Below are positions 10,780 through 21,737 of a DNA stretch of 64,000 nucleotides, in pieces (the first letter of the stretch is position 1; every line of letters starts with the position of its first letter). A program made the translations under genes and the position numbers. The notes beneath the pieces are model-generated. The model searched no databases, was not told the DNA's origin, and was given only the letters and a program-made list of their open reading frames with translations. Source of the DNA: Distichodus sexfasciatus (Eukaryota; Chordata; Actinopteri; Characiformes; Distichodontidae); NCBI GenBank assembly GCA_032718565.1, contig JAVGVS010000182.1:216910-280909 (forward strand), in the 5' to 3' direction.

Positions 10780-12714
10780 ATGAACGGTATTACCTGTAAG
10801 TACATTCTTACTTTGCATTGATTTCCTTCACTTTTATTGTATATTCCCTTACTTATAAAACACACTTGCTTTTGCAGTGCTCGTATTGTTGATGCTATGT
10901 GGTAAGCACTTTCATTAATATGGTCCTCTAATGAGGCTAATCACTTTTATATTGTATTTGATATGGTGTCTTTAAAATGAATGTACATCAAATTTCCTTC
11001 TAGGAGGTGCTTATGTAGGTTGTACCCCAGCATCAAGAAAACAGGTGACATGCGAGGGACACAATGCTTACCTTGCCTGCAGTAGGTTCTATTCTATGCA
11101 CTTCATTTCCTACTATGTGTACTTTGATTTAAAGTAGCGATCATAAAACTGCATTATCACTTAACTCAAATGCACATCAAGCTGTTCTTCTGCAACAGGC
11201 CATGGTTCCATCAAAGTCGTCAGAGCCAATTATGGACGCACTGACAGAAGGACTTGCTCTGCGAATCGGCCATATAATCAGATTTCAAATGTGCACTGCT
11301 ACCAAAAAAGGTCCCTGACAATCCTGTCTGAGCGGTTAGTGCTTTTCTTACAGTTGTGTTACATAACAGTATTGTAGTTAGGGTTGCACGATACCAATAT
11401 TGGGTCGATACTTCATTAAAATACTCGTACTGTTAAACATCTGTTTATTTTTGGCGTGGAATAGCCTTGTGTTAGCGATTTGATATTTAGCCATATTACA
11501 ATCTGCAAAGGAGAAAATAAAACCTGCCTTCCAATTAATTGCACCCAATCTAAGAAATATTGGTACTCGGTATCGGCAAATACACAAATAAAAGTACTCA
11601 GTGGTATCGGTGCATCCTTAATTGTAGTATATACTTTACTACGTCTAAAAACAAACACTCATTCATTCAAACCTTCAATCTCTCATCTGCAGTCCTGTTT
11701 TTATTGCTGATGTCAGGTCTTGTTTGGTTGTGTCTTAGATGTAATGGGCAGCAGAGATGTTCTGTTCCTGCAACAAACCACGTCTTCTCCGATCCCTGTT
11801 ATGGAACTTATAAATACCTGGAAGTGTCTTATCTCTGTGAGCCCTACAGTAAGTCAACAGTAAATCATGTTGGACATGCAACATGTAACTACAGGCACTA
11901 TGACTGCAAATAGAGCAAATAGTGTTGATCCTAAAGAAGAAACCTTTGGCCACAAACTCATAGGTGCGGCATCTAAAATGTATTTTTCTTTGCATGACAA
12001 TCCAGAGAAACGTGTGATCTGCGAATATAAGACGGACATCATAAGCTGTGGTATGTATGAGTCAGTCAAGGCTTATATCTTTAAACATAGACCTACAGAA
12101 CAGAAAAAATTCGATCTAAGTGGGACACATCCTAGCCTAATATAGGTTAGACATGCTAAAATCTGCTTAATAATTGTCCTCGATGTTTATTCCATGTTTT
12201 ATTTTTCTTTCCTTATTTTAACCTAAGGCTGGGGAAAGATTCATGTTCATTATGCCAACTATGGGAGGACGAATCGCCAAACCTGTCCCCACAAACTAGC
12301 AACTACATCGAACTGTTCCTCGCCCCAGACTTACAAAGTGGGCTCCATGTATGTAAAGCCATACTCATTTAAACATTTTTTATGTAAGTACAATTTTATA
12401 CAAGTATCCTACTCTTGAGACTTCTCAAGGTAGCTTCAACAAACCTGTTCCAGTTGATCAGGTGCTTGATATTTGGCTAATGAGCTGGAGTAGGTACACT
12501 GTGGCACCATTACTCCAAAACAAAAAGGCACTGTGTGCCCAGGACTGGTTTAGAAAACTTGCATCTAAAAGTAATTGATATATGTTTTGTTTCTCTGGAT
12601 TGCAGGTGCAATGGGAAGAAGTCTTGTTATCTAAATGCTTCAAATAGTGTTTACTCCGATCCTTGCTATGGAGTCCATAAGTACTTGGAGGTGCTCTATA
12701 GTTGCAAAACTTAG
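10780..12714 (+). CDS. Rhamnose-binding lectin, two-domain, eight coding exons
   Basis: Secreted lectin of the rhamnose-binding (SUEL-type) family, which binds L-rhamnose and galactose on glycoproteins and bacterial surfaces in fish eggs and immune tissues. Exons deduced from GT-AG sites: 10780-10795, 10878-10901, 11004-11081, 11199-11334, 11739-11848, 12006-12050, 12228-12348, 12606-12714. They join in frame to 212 residues. Exons 1-2 encode the signal peptide MNGITLLVLLMLCG. Domain 1 (exons 3-5) has VTCEG, ANYGRTD and SDPC; domain 2 (exons 6-8) has VICEY, ANYGRTN and SDPC, each with eight cysteines as the family requires. Intron 4 holds a hAT element. The stop TAG ends directly at a GTGAGT donor. 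No frameshift or missing cysteine was seen. Confidence 0.92.
11371..11628. mobile_element. hAT-type MITE inside lectin intron 4
   Basis: Element 11379-11620 begins TAGGGTTGCACGATACC and ends GGTATCGGTGCATCCTTA, inverted repeats of about 18 bp. A perfect 8-bp duplication, ATTGTAGT, flanks it (11371-11378 and 11621-11628). Confidence 0.85.
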
Positions 12715-12920
12715 GTGAGTGTGTTCTTGCAACATAAGCCATAGCATAAAAGAAACACTATGGTGTAATTTGACTGCACATTTTCAAGAACACCAGAACG
12801 GTAGTCGTCATGTGACCGACCTGACTATCGTCTGCATATTGTTCTTGCCTGTGTGAAGGCTAATAAGTTGCACAATGCAAATGTTGTCATGCAAACGACA
12901 GCCCTATTTGTGTTTCACAG

Positions 12921-13132
12921 GAATGAGGGCGTTCACAATCACGGCAAGCCTGCGTGGGACTCAAACTTAGCAAGCATGAAAGGGAATGATTTGGAGGTCT
13001 CAAAATCATCTTTTTTAGCTCAGAATCTAAAACTTACAATTTGTTACAATTGTATTACACTTCTAATCAGAAGCTGAATTTGTTTATAAAAATGCTGTAC
13101 TGAATGAAAAATAAAGTGTTTTACCATTTCCA
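12921..13132 (+). other. Probable 3'UTR exon and poly(A) site of the lectin gene
   Basis: Acceptor TTTCACAG ends at 12920, the coding exon before it ends TTAG|GTGAGT at 12714/12715, and AATAAA lies at 13110-13115. Together these suggest a 206-bp intron inside the 3'UTR and a terminal noncoding exon. Unspliced read-through to the same signal is also possible. Confidence 0.55.
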
Positions 13133-13248
13133 CGTCTTTGTGAATGAAGTGTTTCTAACTTACCACGACAAAGTATTCCCAAGAGCAGCAGGTGTTGGCC
13201 AGCAGGGATCATTCACACGTCTCCTCCCAGCGATGAACTCTGTCCTTC

Positions 13249-13318
13249 ATTGTAACCGATTTCAAATGGTGCTAGAAACTCCAAAAGACTCTGAACACCA
13301 AAAGAAATCAGTCAGCCT
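13249..13318 (-). ncRNA. mir29a: pre-miR-29 hairpin, 29a/c type
   Basis: MicroRNA precursor on the minus strand. The 3p mature arm occupies 13274 down to 13253 and matches miR-29c of mammals (miR-29a of zebrafish) over all 22 nt, with seed AGCACCA. The 5p arm occupies 13312 down to 13291 and matches the human miR-29a passenger strand. A loop of about 16 nt separates the arms. miR-29 represses collagen, elastin and other matrix mRNAs and DNA methyltransferases. It lies about 160 nt downstream of the miR-29b hairpin, consistent with one primary transcript. The choice between a and c names cannot be made from this copy alone. Confidence 0.95.
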
Positions 13319-13427
13319 TGGTGACAGGACACAATTCCGATGTTTAGTTCAGATGTTCTTGTTGTTTCACGACAAAAAAAAAAAAAAAGAAATTTCACTT
13401 TCACAACAGAAGCGATGTTTCTCCCGC

Positions 13428-13508
13428 CCCAAGAACACTGATTTCAAATGGTGCTAGATTCTTTCCAGAAACACTCTAAGCCACCATTTGAAACCAGCTT
13501 CCAGGAGG
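13428..13508 (-). ncRNA. mir29b2: pre-miR-29 hairpin, 29b-2 type
   Basis: Second miR-29 precursor on the minus strand. The 3p arm at 13456 down to 13434 matches vertebrate miR-29b over 23 nt (ends AAAUCAGUGUU). The 5p arm at 13497 down to 13476 is CUGGUUUCAAAUGGUGGCUUAG, one base different from human miR-29b-2-5p. The flank CUGGAAG upstream of the 5p arm also resembles human mir-29b-2. Order 29b then 29a/c on the strand shared with cd34 equals the human MIR29B2/MIR29C cluster. Confidence 0.95.
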
Positions 13509-13649
13509 AGTCACTGTCTTCCTTGGCTGACACAGGGATCACTATTCTGCTGAAACATAGTTTAGAACAGAGAAGGCATCATCCACAATTAGACACCGAC
13601 CACAAATGCAGCATCTAGGCTCTAAAACAAAAGGTTTTGGGCAGTTTTC

Positions 13650-13740
13650 ATCAACCACATTTTTTACATTTACACCATTTTGCCACAGCGACTTACACTT
13701 TTTATTACAGGGGCAGAAGATAAGTTGATTAAAACAGTAG
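13650..13740 (-). mobile_element. Fragment of tRNA-derived SINE
   Basis: ACATTTACACCATTTTGCCACAGCGACTTACA-like sequence corresponds to the 3' half of the fish SINE also seen at 15.08 and 61.3 kb (tail part TTACATTTA, GCGACTTACA). The tRNA-like head is missing. Confidence 0.5.
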
Positions 13741-13846
13741 TTTGTCAGTGATGACCTACATACACAGCTGATAAGAAATTAACACAATGATTATTCACAT
13801 ATTAATTTTGTGTTAATCCAGTTTCCAAAAGTTACACTTAATGATT

Positions 13847-14287
13847 GTCAAGACCAGACCTGGACACTGCCCGGCCCGCGGGCCACATCCGGCCCCTCCT
13901 GAGGTCAGCATGAAATAGCAAATTAAACATAAAAATCAAACATAAATAGTGTAATTTATGCACACTATTCAACTGCATTGCTTTTATTTTGAAGGCAAAA
14001 AAAAAAATGCAAAAATGTACATATTTCAATATTGCTTTTGTTGTCAAAAAAAAAACAATTACATAAAAGATATAATATAGCCTGCTCTGCACATTTACAG
14101 CTTAACCATAACATCTAGTATTAACAGTAGGAGCTAATCAAAACTAGCAAACCTAGACAATTGTCTGTTGTTTAAAGAAAGTTCAGTTGAACAGAGTTGA
14201 TTACAGTCTATTGGTTTGGCCCTGCACGTCAATTCAAATCTGTCACGTGGGCCCTCGGGAAAAGGAACTGCCTCCTCTGGTCAAGAC
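13847..14287. mobile_element. hAT-type element with perfect 8-bp duplication
   Basis: Element 13855-14279 begins CAGACCTGGACA and ends CCTCCTCTG. The 8-bp repeat GTCAAGAC flanks it at 13847-13854 and 14280-14287. The interior near the left end, GCCCGGCCCGCGGGCC, is typical of fish hAT repeats. No transposase frame. Confidence 0.75.
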
Positions 14288-14429
14288 CATTTAAAGCTGT
14301 CTGCCCATTTCAAATAACATTTGCAAGATAGTAAGCTTCAAAATGCTCAATTTTCAGCATTCACTTATGCAAAAAGGTTAGAATGCATCACCGCTCGGGG
14401 GTCTGAGGGTAAAACAAGATATCCGAGGG

Positions 14430-14945
14430 TGGATATTTAGTTTAGCAAGTAGGCAAATAATTTGGATATGGTTCCTATGGTTGTAATAAAGTCCAGTATT
14501 CTTGACGGGGGTTCCTTGTTAAAGAGGTTCTCTAAGGTTCTGTGGGAATAGTAGTGACGCCTAGTGCTGTTAAGGGTGGGGCACTCAATCAGAATATACT
14601 TCAATCAGAGCTGACAGGACGGAGGAACGTCCCCTTGTGAGCAGGAAGCCGTGTGTGATCATGGAATGTCCATTCTGGCATCTTGTATAGATTGTTTGGT
14701 CATGCCTATTTCGGAAGGAGATACATGTCCGTCTAGGGATGCCAGGATTAACGCAGTGCAATTTTTTCCCTGTACATTCATCCCATTCCAGCTGACACTT
14801 ACTGAGGACATGGGTTGCCACCACGGCTCAAAGGTCAGAAGCGGGGACTTAGTATGTACTAAGCTCAGCATTGAGAGCCTGCTTTGCGACAGCGTCCGCT
14901 TTCTCGTTGCCGATTGGGCCTATGTGGCCTGGGATCCAGCAGAAC
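14430..14945 (-). pseudogene. LINE ORF2 relic: RNase H and C-terminal region
   Basis: Reading the minus strand from 14945 gives FCWIPGHIGPIGNEKADAVA, the RNase H C-terminal motif with the conserved His, Asn and Asp context, then KQAL, two stops, and KLHCVNPGIPRR. After a frame change near 14585 it continues CPTLNSTRRHYYSHRTLENL and ends SRILDFITTIGTISK. This architecture is that of I-clade (Nimb-like) non-LTR retrotransposons, in which RNase H follows reverse transcriptase. Stops and the frameshift make it dead. The reverse transcriptase part is absent. Confidence 0.7.
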
Positions 14946-15079
14946 TTTAAAAACAAACAAACAAACAAACAATTCCATAAGATAACCTTTTTAAGAAATA
15001 TTAGTAGTTACTGTAGCTTTTCATGGTCAACATTTTGAAAATTGTTGTGGTGCACACTTTGAAAGACAAACCTTCTTCA

Positions 15080-15280
15080 TGAATACTTACATTTACAACA
15101 TTTAGCAAACACACTTATCCAGAGTGGCGTGCATATTCCTATCTGCAGGGACTGCTGGAGCAACTTGGGGTTAAAGGGGCTTGCTCAGGGGCCCAACGCT
15201 GATAGTTCTGGGGTTAGGATAGAGCTGGACTTCAACCATGCCGAGAGTATTCTACCACTAGGCCGCCACCACCACCACCA
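15080..15280 (-). mobile_element. tRNA-derived SINE copy
   Basis: Starts TTACATTTACAACATTTAGC, contains CACTTATCCAGAG, GGGGCTTGCTCAGGGGCCCAAC and ends CTACCACTAGGCCGCCACC, the reverse complement of a tRNA-like SINE head. The related copy at 61.3 kb shares this order. Confidence 0.7.
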
Positions 15281-16740
15281 CACTTACAAAGTGATCCTTT
15301 TATTATTACGTGAATTAAAACAGAAAAACGTTGATATGTTGAGTTCAGACACAGCATAGTCACAGCATATCGTACTAGTTGTATAGTCTGCACGTAGGAC
15401 GTTAAAAAGGTGAGGACAAAACCTCACACTGCAATGTGATTCATTCTCAGTTCTGCTCTGTGGCAATCAGTATCCATCCCATTTCACTCATTGTTCCAGA
15501 CTGTTTTCCTTTTAGGCTGAAGCTGCAACTCAAAACCCCAGTCTTGACCGAACGCGCCACACAGCACACGGGGAAAAAACCCAAAACACACCGCCCATTT
15601 AGCGTGGAAACTCAACACCGGCAGCCTTCTTTCTCTGCGGACTAGCAGGATTATCAGTCAAACAACTCAATAGACAATGAGAGACAGAACACTTTAATCT
15701 TACTCATCGCCCCTTCCCCACACATTGACAACGGCCTCACACAAGAGCCAAGAGACACACTTTAAACGCTAATTGGATAAGAGAAATCCTTTAGTGTAAC
15801 TTTGAAGTGAGTTTTGTCTCCAAGATTCAGATACCAAGTGGGGTTTTCATTAAGCTAAAAGTTTGCTCGATGGAAAAATGCACGTGGACAGATTGAAACG
15901 AAGCGCTGTAGTGCATTACTAAACCAAAGTGGAAAAGATCGTACATTCTGTGACCTTGTGAACACTTAGCAGGAAATGAAATTATGCCAAACTGGTGGGA
16001 AACAATGACAATACACATAAGTGCTTAATTTGCAGACAATGATTCTATATCCGGAGCACAAATGGGCCTTAAATAATATAACGAGGACTAAATTGGACCA
16101 TAATTCAAGCGGATCTTGGGCATAACTTAAGATCAGCGGTGCTCGACAAAGCCGCAAAGAGCCTCTGAATCTGCATGAAAAGTCACACTTCTCAATCACA
16201 ATTCAACTAGTGGGAATTCTGATTAGCCAATGTACGGCATTAACTGTGTGTTTGGGACAAATAACTACACGCTGCACCCTTTAAGCTTTGTCAAGATGCA
16301 TTTTACACCCAAATCTAGGTACATTAAATTACACAAAAAAGTATAAATCTTCATCTTATCTCTCTATGGCTGTGGTGCAGGACAACTTCAGAGGCGAAGC
16401 TTTCAAAGACGAACTCCTGTGGGTCCCCGGTAACCGCGACACATATCGCGTGAACCGTCGACGCATGAACCCGACACTCATATTTAAGTAAAAGAAAATG
16501 TTTCTTCAACCACTGAAACACTACTTGATTAAAAGTACTAAAGTTTGCAGGTATTAGTGAAGGTTAGAAGATTGCACAGAGAACCCAGAATTGAATGTAT
16601 AGAATTCTGCACTCTACATTATATAAAACCCTGCAGATGGCGATATTACCCATTCAGTAAGAATTTCCAACAGAGACGGTAATAATTTCACAGCAGAGAA
16701 AATTAAGGTAAAAAAAAAAAAAATCAAACAAGTAACAATG
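15281..16740. other. Intergenic, no feature recognised
   Basis: Noncoding, no exon or repeat family seen. A (CA)n microsatellite begins at about 16749. Confidence 0.4.
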
Positions 16741-16743
16741 GTT

Positions 16744-16780
<37 letters not shown>

Positions 16781-16899
16781 CACATTCGTTACAACCGTAG
16801 TCAGTGAAAGCTACTAATTTTGATAGTCAAAGTAAAAATGCATTATAATATAGCATTACGTGTCACTGCGGTTTTGTCTACCCACACAGCTCACGGCAT

Positions 16900-19800
16900 C
16901 TTTTCAAAGTATAAAACACCGATTAACGACAACGGAAAACTGAAACTACTATTTTCTCTACAACGCATTCTCAGCTCACCTGAGAAAGATACTGCAAGCG
17001 TTTGAGGCCCTAATGCACGCAGGGTTTCAGTGCCTTCTCATCCACCGCAATGCCACCAACGTGGAGTAAACTAGGGAAGTGGAGAAACCTGGCTGAAAGG
17101 CTCCTGGCGCCAGCACACTGTAAGGGTGTGGTGGCAGGTACTGCCCAGCGCACTGACGCAGAGCCAAAGAGATTTAGCCCAACGTTGCCGAAGCTGCCGT
17201 GCAGCGCCATTCAGCGCGTCTCTGCCCACACAGCCAAGCCCTCTGGAAGGTAAATGGACCCCTTTCCACACCCAACCCCACGACTTAACCTGTTTTAAAT
17301 TCCTCTTTTCATCTGCCCCTTCCATTCCTTTACCCTCTCTCTCTCTCTCTGCGGTGCCCGCTTCGAAACATCCTCTCCGCTCTACCCGATTAAGGTTAGA
17401 GACTGAAGGAAGTGACCGGGTTGCCAAAAATATTTCCCTCCCTTCTCCGATTCGCTCACAAAGCACAGGGCATGTTTGCTTTGAAGCTACAATAGAAGGA
17501 AGAGTAGAGGCGCGAGGACACTGCAGCCCTTATCTGCCTGATGGGACAATGTTCATGGGGAGTTTCCCCTCCTCGGAGCGGGGCTTGGTGACCGTTGCTG
17601 TTTGGAGGTGTCTGGTTGCTTGTGGAGCTCGGGCCCTCCTCTCACTTACTTGCCGCCGGGTTGTTTGTTGCGTCCCTGCCCCGAGTGTGTTGTGTAATGT
17701 TTATGAAAGATTTAAAGAGACAGTGTTGTTTTTGTCAAAGGCTGAAACCTGATGTTTAAAAACTCACCAGGTTATTAAAGAGGGGCTAAAAAAAGCAAAG
17801 CTGATAGAGACTTAAATACAGTATAGTTACATGACAACATTCATTACAGCAAATTACTGTAAACTGATAGTTCTTACCAGAGAAACTTAAAGGACCAGGA
17901 AAAGACGCGGTGTTGACAAACAGGACTTTGTACGTAGGATCTACTACAATCATTTGTCAGAGAGTCAGGAACATCTCCCACCCAGTTCCTCCTTCTTGGA
18001 TTTTGCTGCGTTCTCATGTCACCTGTTAGCTTTGGCAAATAAAAGGTAAACATAAACTCTGGGCGTAAGCTCAACAACACGAGAGAAATGAGTGACAGAG
18101 CGAGTGCGGGCAAAACACCGGCGTCTCGGATTTGCGTGAGAGCGCAAAAAGCCCTCGGTCGGCCTCCCACAGGTTAACTCTTCTCCTGGGCTGGGCTCAT
18201 CCAGCATGACCCAGTCAGCGTGGCAGACGCCACTACAGCCCCCTCCTGGTGCCACTGTGCCACAGCAGCATGCCAGCCAGGGCTGTGGCGTCTACTGCAG
18301 CAGCAACAGCTGCACTGCAGGCCTCCGTCATCCAGGAGGCATATTCCTTTACCAAGGGGCCGACTTGCAACCCCAAAATGTAAAAAATATAGATATATGA
18401 ATTATCTCTCAGGAGAGAAAGACTGACTTGCTGAAATTCACCGGTTCGCAGGAAAGGAGGATAAATTGTTCAGAGGGATGCGCAGGAGGAGAAGCTTCTA
18501 GAAACTTAAAAAAGAAAAAAAAAAAAAAAAAAGACTGGTGAAAGGGGGTGGGGCAGATTTCTGCTTTTCGCCTCTGAGCTTACGGGCAGGAGCTTTAATA
18601 CTCAGAGGGGCAGACAGGCAGACTGATAACGCCCACCCTCATCCATGGATCTGGCAGCAAAAAAGGTAAGAGCCCCAACACCGTTGCACCAAACAGGAAA
18701 CGCAGTGGTCAGCCAACAGGAGGAAGAGGGGAGGTGATAAACACCAGAGCAACAGGCACGAAACAACTGCGTCACAGTTCTCTCTCTAGTCCTCCCTCTC
18801 TCATTCTGCTCCTCTCACCCTCTCTCTTCAACACGCTCAAAGCCAAGCGATCTGATTTAAAACACAGCATAAAGAGCACGGCGCTAAACTGGGAACTTGC
18901 GACGGATAACTTCCATGACGGGCTGTGACATTCAACAAACAATGTAGCAACAAACAATGTAAAACCTGAGCAGGATTCAAAGCCTAGTCATTAAAATTAA
19001 CATTATCTGACAAAACAATCATTAGCAACACCGCAGACTTACAAGGTATAACGCAAAACAAAACTAAACACATTAATTGCAAGCCATAACCTAAAAAGCA
19101 ATGCATGTCACAAAAACACTACCAGAACAAAAGTACCGGCAGCAAAAAAAAATACGGAAAATATTGGTGCACAATTATGTCATGCGCATCGTCTAGGATC
19201 AAACTAGACCCACAAATGACAACATTACCTTCAGGCCAATCAGAATCATCCCTCCACCTGTTTGTTCAAGCTTATCCAATAGAGTTCCAGCTCTAAAAGA
19301 AGTCTAAGGGCTTGCCACCTCCTGATAGGCTGAGCGCTCTGCCAGTCAGCTCCCTGATGCGGCTGCTTTAGGAAGTCTAGCGCATGTGAACTGGATGCCA
19401 GCCAGTGCACAGTCACCAAGAGAGCAAGGTAAACAATTTCTTTCTCTCGTCATCTCTCTCCCTCTCTTTTCCTGGTCCACTGCCGTGACATTTAGACCTC
19501 TGCATGGTTCCGTTTCCTCACGCCAGCCCTGCAATTCAGGGATGAAAAAGAGACACAGAAACAGACAGAAAGAATGACACGGGCAAAACATAACCAACCC
19601 CCTACCACCCCCCCACCCCCCCCACCACAAACACAAACACACACACACACACACACGAGTGTGAGCGCAGCAGAGAAGACTGCGTCACAGCCCCTACTTC
19701 CAGCAACTACGCAGGAAAGCATGCTGGTGGAGGTAAGCGTGGTGTGCCCAAGCAAAGCACCACAACAAGCCCTCGATCCACCTCTGACGAAACCTCCCCG

Positions 19801-20640
19801 ATTACCAGCTCATTCCGCCCTCCTCCCTGCCAAGAGATCGCAAATTTAGCCCTCACGCGCTTAGCCCTCGTTTGCTTCCCTTTGTAAACAAGCAGGGCTG
19901 GAGGCGCTCCTCTTCAACCTGCTGCTCACACACTCAAGTCTGTGACAATATGAAGAGAGACAGCCAACACCACCACATTTGCACCTGACACCCTTCTGAA
20001 GATTATCGTTGCCCGAAATTGTGCTTTGGGACGAGGTCGGCAAAGGCCGAAACGTGGAGTTGCTGTTCATTCAGCTTGAGAATCCTCTACGCACACCTAA
20101 TCAGGTTGTCGATAAGTTGTTTTGAGGTATAGCTCGACGGATACTGCCGGCGTATTTTCTATATGTTCCTATATGATAACATACGCAACTACGAACGACT
20201 TACAGGGATTAAGGTACAGGCACTGCTGTTCCCTCATTTTTCCGAAAAAACGCTGACGGATTGGGCGATATAACGGTAGTGCGTATATCGTTATCTCTCC
20301 CTCTCTCTCTAAACTGACTTGCGCCCCTAACCTCTCTCCTTTCGAATAGAACCTTCCAGAACATCAGCTCAGATTTTAACCCTTTGCCCAACGCTCGCCC
20401 GCCCGATTGCAAACACACCTCGCAACGCCATCACACGCACAGTCTCGGCCACTCACACACGCAAGCACACACGCCCATCTTCGGACTCGGAGAAAGTATA
20501 TCACATCCTCAGCATCCATGTTGGAACTTGGAGCTGCGATTCCGGAGTACGGACTCGGGCGTCAAGAGACAGGAGACAGAGAAAAGGGTGGGAGAGGATG
20601 AGGATGGAGGATGCGAGGCGGACGAGTAGACGGAGGGCTG
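16900..20640. promoter_or_regulatory. CpG- and CT-rich block, possible 5' exons
   Basis: CpG density and GC content rise over about 17.0-21.7 kb compared with flanks. There are many pyrimidine tracts and a (CA)n at about 19637-19657. On the plus strand several donors follow ATGs, for example MDLAAKK at 18645-18665 ending at GTAAGAG and MLVE at about 19722-19733 ending at GTAAGC. No matching acceptor exon with known homology was found, so I call only a promoter-like block. Confidence 0.35.
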
Positions 20641-21195
20641 AGGCTCACTCACGGCCGCTCACAGGCAGGAGAACAGCACACGACTCCGACTCCCGTCCTC
20701 CTAGCTGCTGTTTTCTTCTCGACGTGAAAAAGTGACGTAGCAACTAATCCAAAATCTCTCCCTCCCTCTCACTCGCTCTCTTTCCCTCCCTCTGTCCCTG
20801 CTCCCTCCCCTCTGTCCACCATCACTCCTCCCTCTCCTGCTTTACTCTATTTTCATCTGGTTGCAACAGCAAAAATTGCTTGCTCGGTCTGCCGCTTGTT
20901 ACAGACGCACATCTACGCAAATAGATCAGAACGCACACATGTAGTTGCGGCTAACAATTAGATATCCGTTGCGCACCCATGCGCTTCCACAATCCCCCCC
21001 TCTCCGTTTCTGTCTCTCGAGCACGCAGTGTGACGCAGCACTTAATTCTCTGGGCTTTTTTTTTGCTCTCTGTTATGGCTACACACTGTGCTTGAACAAA
21101 CTCAACACTACCACTGAGAGAAGGAAAGAGAAAGAGACAGAGAGAGCACAAGCGCTTAGTTACAATTAAAAGGACACTGCCATCTGCCTTGTTGT

Positions 21196-21478
21196 CTCTC
21201 TCTCTCTCTCTCTCTCTATCCATCGTTCCTCTCTCCTCTCCTCTTTCATGTCCTCTCCTGCCCCCTGTCCTCCTTTAATTGGGTCTCTGCCATCTATCTC
21301 CCTCATCTCCTCCCCCTTCTCTCCAGCGTCTCGCCTGTTTCTCCGTGAGACAAGCTCGCGTCTCGTTGAACCTAGATGACTGTGCCCTCCCCAATCACCT
21401 GACGACCAACAGCTTTTAAAGGCACACCGCCGAACTGCACGTCTGTTATGTAACAATCAGCCTGCTCTGCTCTGCTCG

Positions 21479-21513
<35 letters not shown>
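21196..21513 (+). repeat. (CT)n microsatellites
   Basis: Two runs of TC dinucleotides at about 21196-21218 and 21483-21513, inside the promoter-like block. Confidence 0.85.
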
Positions 21514-21518
<5 letters not shown>

Positions 21519-21707
21519 TCTCACGTGTCAGGGAGACGGGTCGCTTCACTGGGGCGAGGAAGGGAGGGATGTATAAACATCAGAACGGCCATTTGACGCG
21601 TCACTGAGACACGACAACTGCAAATTCAATCGCCATAGGACGGGAAACGTGAAGCCGACTTCAGCACAAAATGTGGCTCTGTGATTGGAAGCAAGGTGGA
21701 CAAGCTT

Positions 21708-21737
21708 GGGGGTGGGGTGGGGGGGCGGGGTGGGGGC
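21708..21737 (+). other. G-quadruplex-type G run
   Basis: Uninterrupted purine-rich run with five blocks of four or more G separated by single T or C. It satisfies the usual four-G-tract motif and its complement supplies GC boxes. Confidence 0.7.

Noticed and set aside
13104..13457. 117-codon plus-strand frame over the miR-29 cluster
   Set aside because: It is antisense to both hairpins and starts inside the lectin poly(A) signal region; the microRNA structure explains the sequence.
17126..17752. 208-codon open frame on the plus strand
   Set aside because: It lies in CpG/CT-rich DNA, has no recognisable domain, and overlaps open frames on the other strand; composition alone explains its length.
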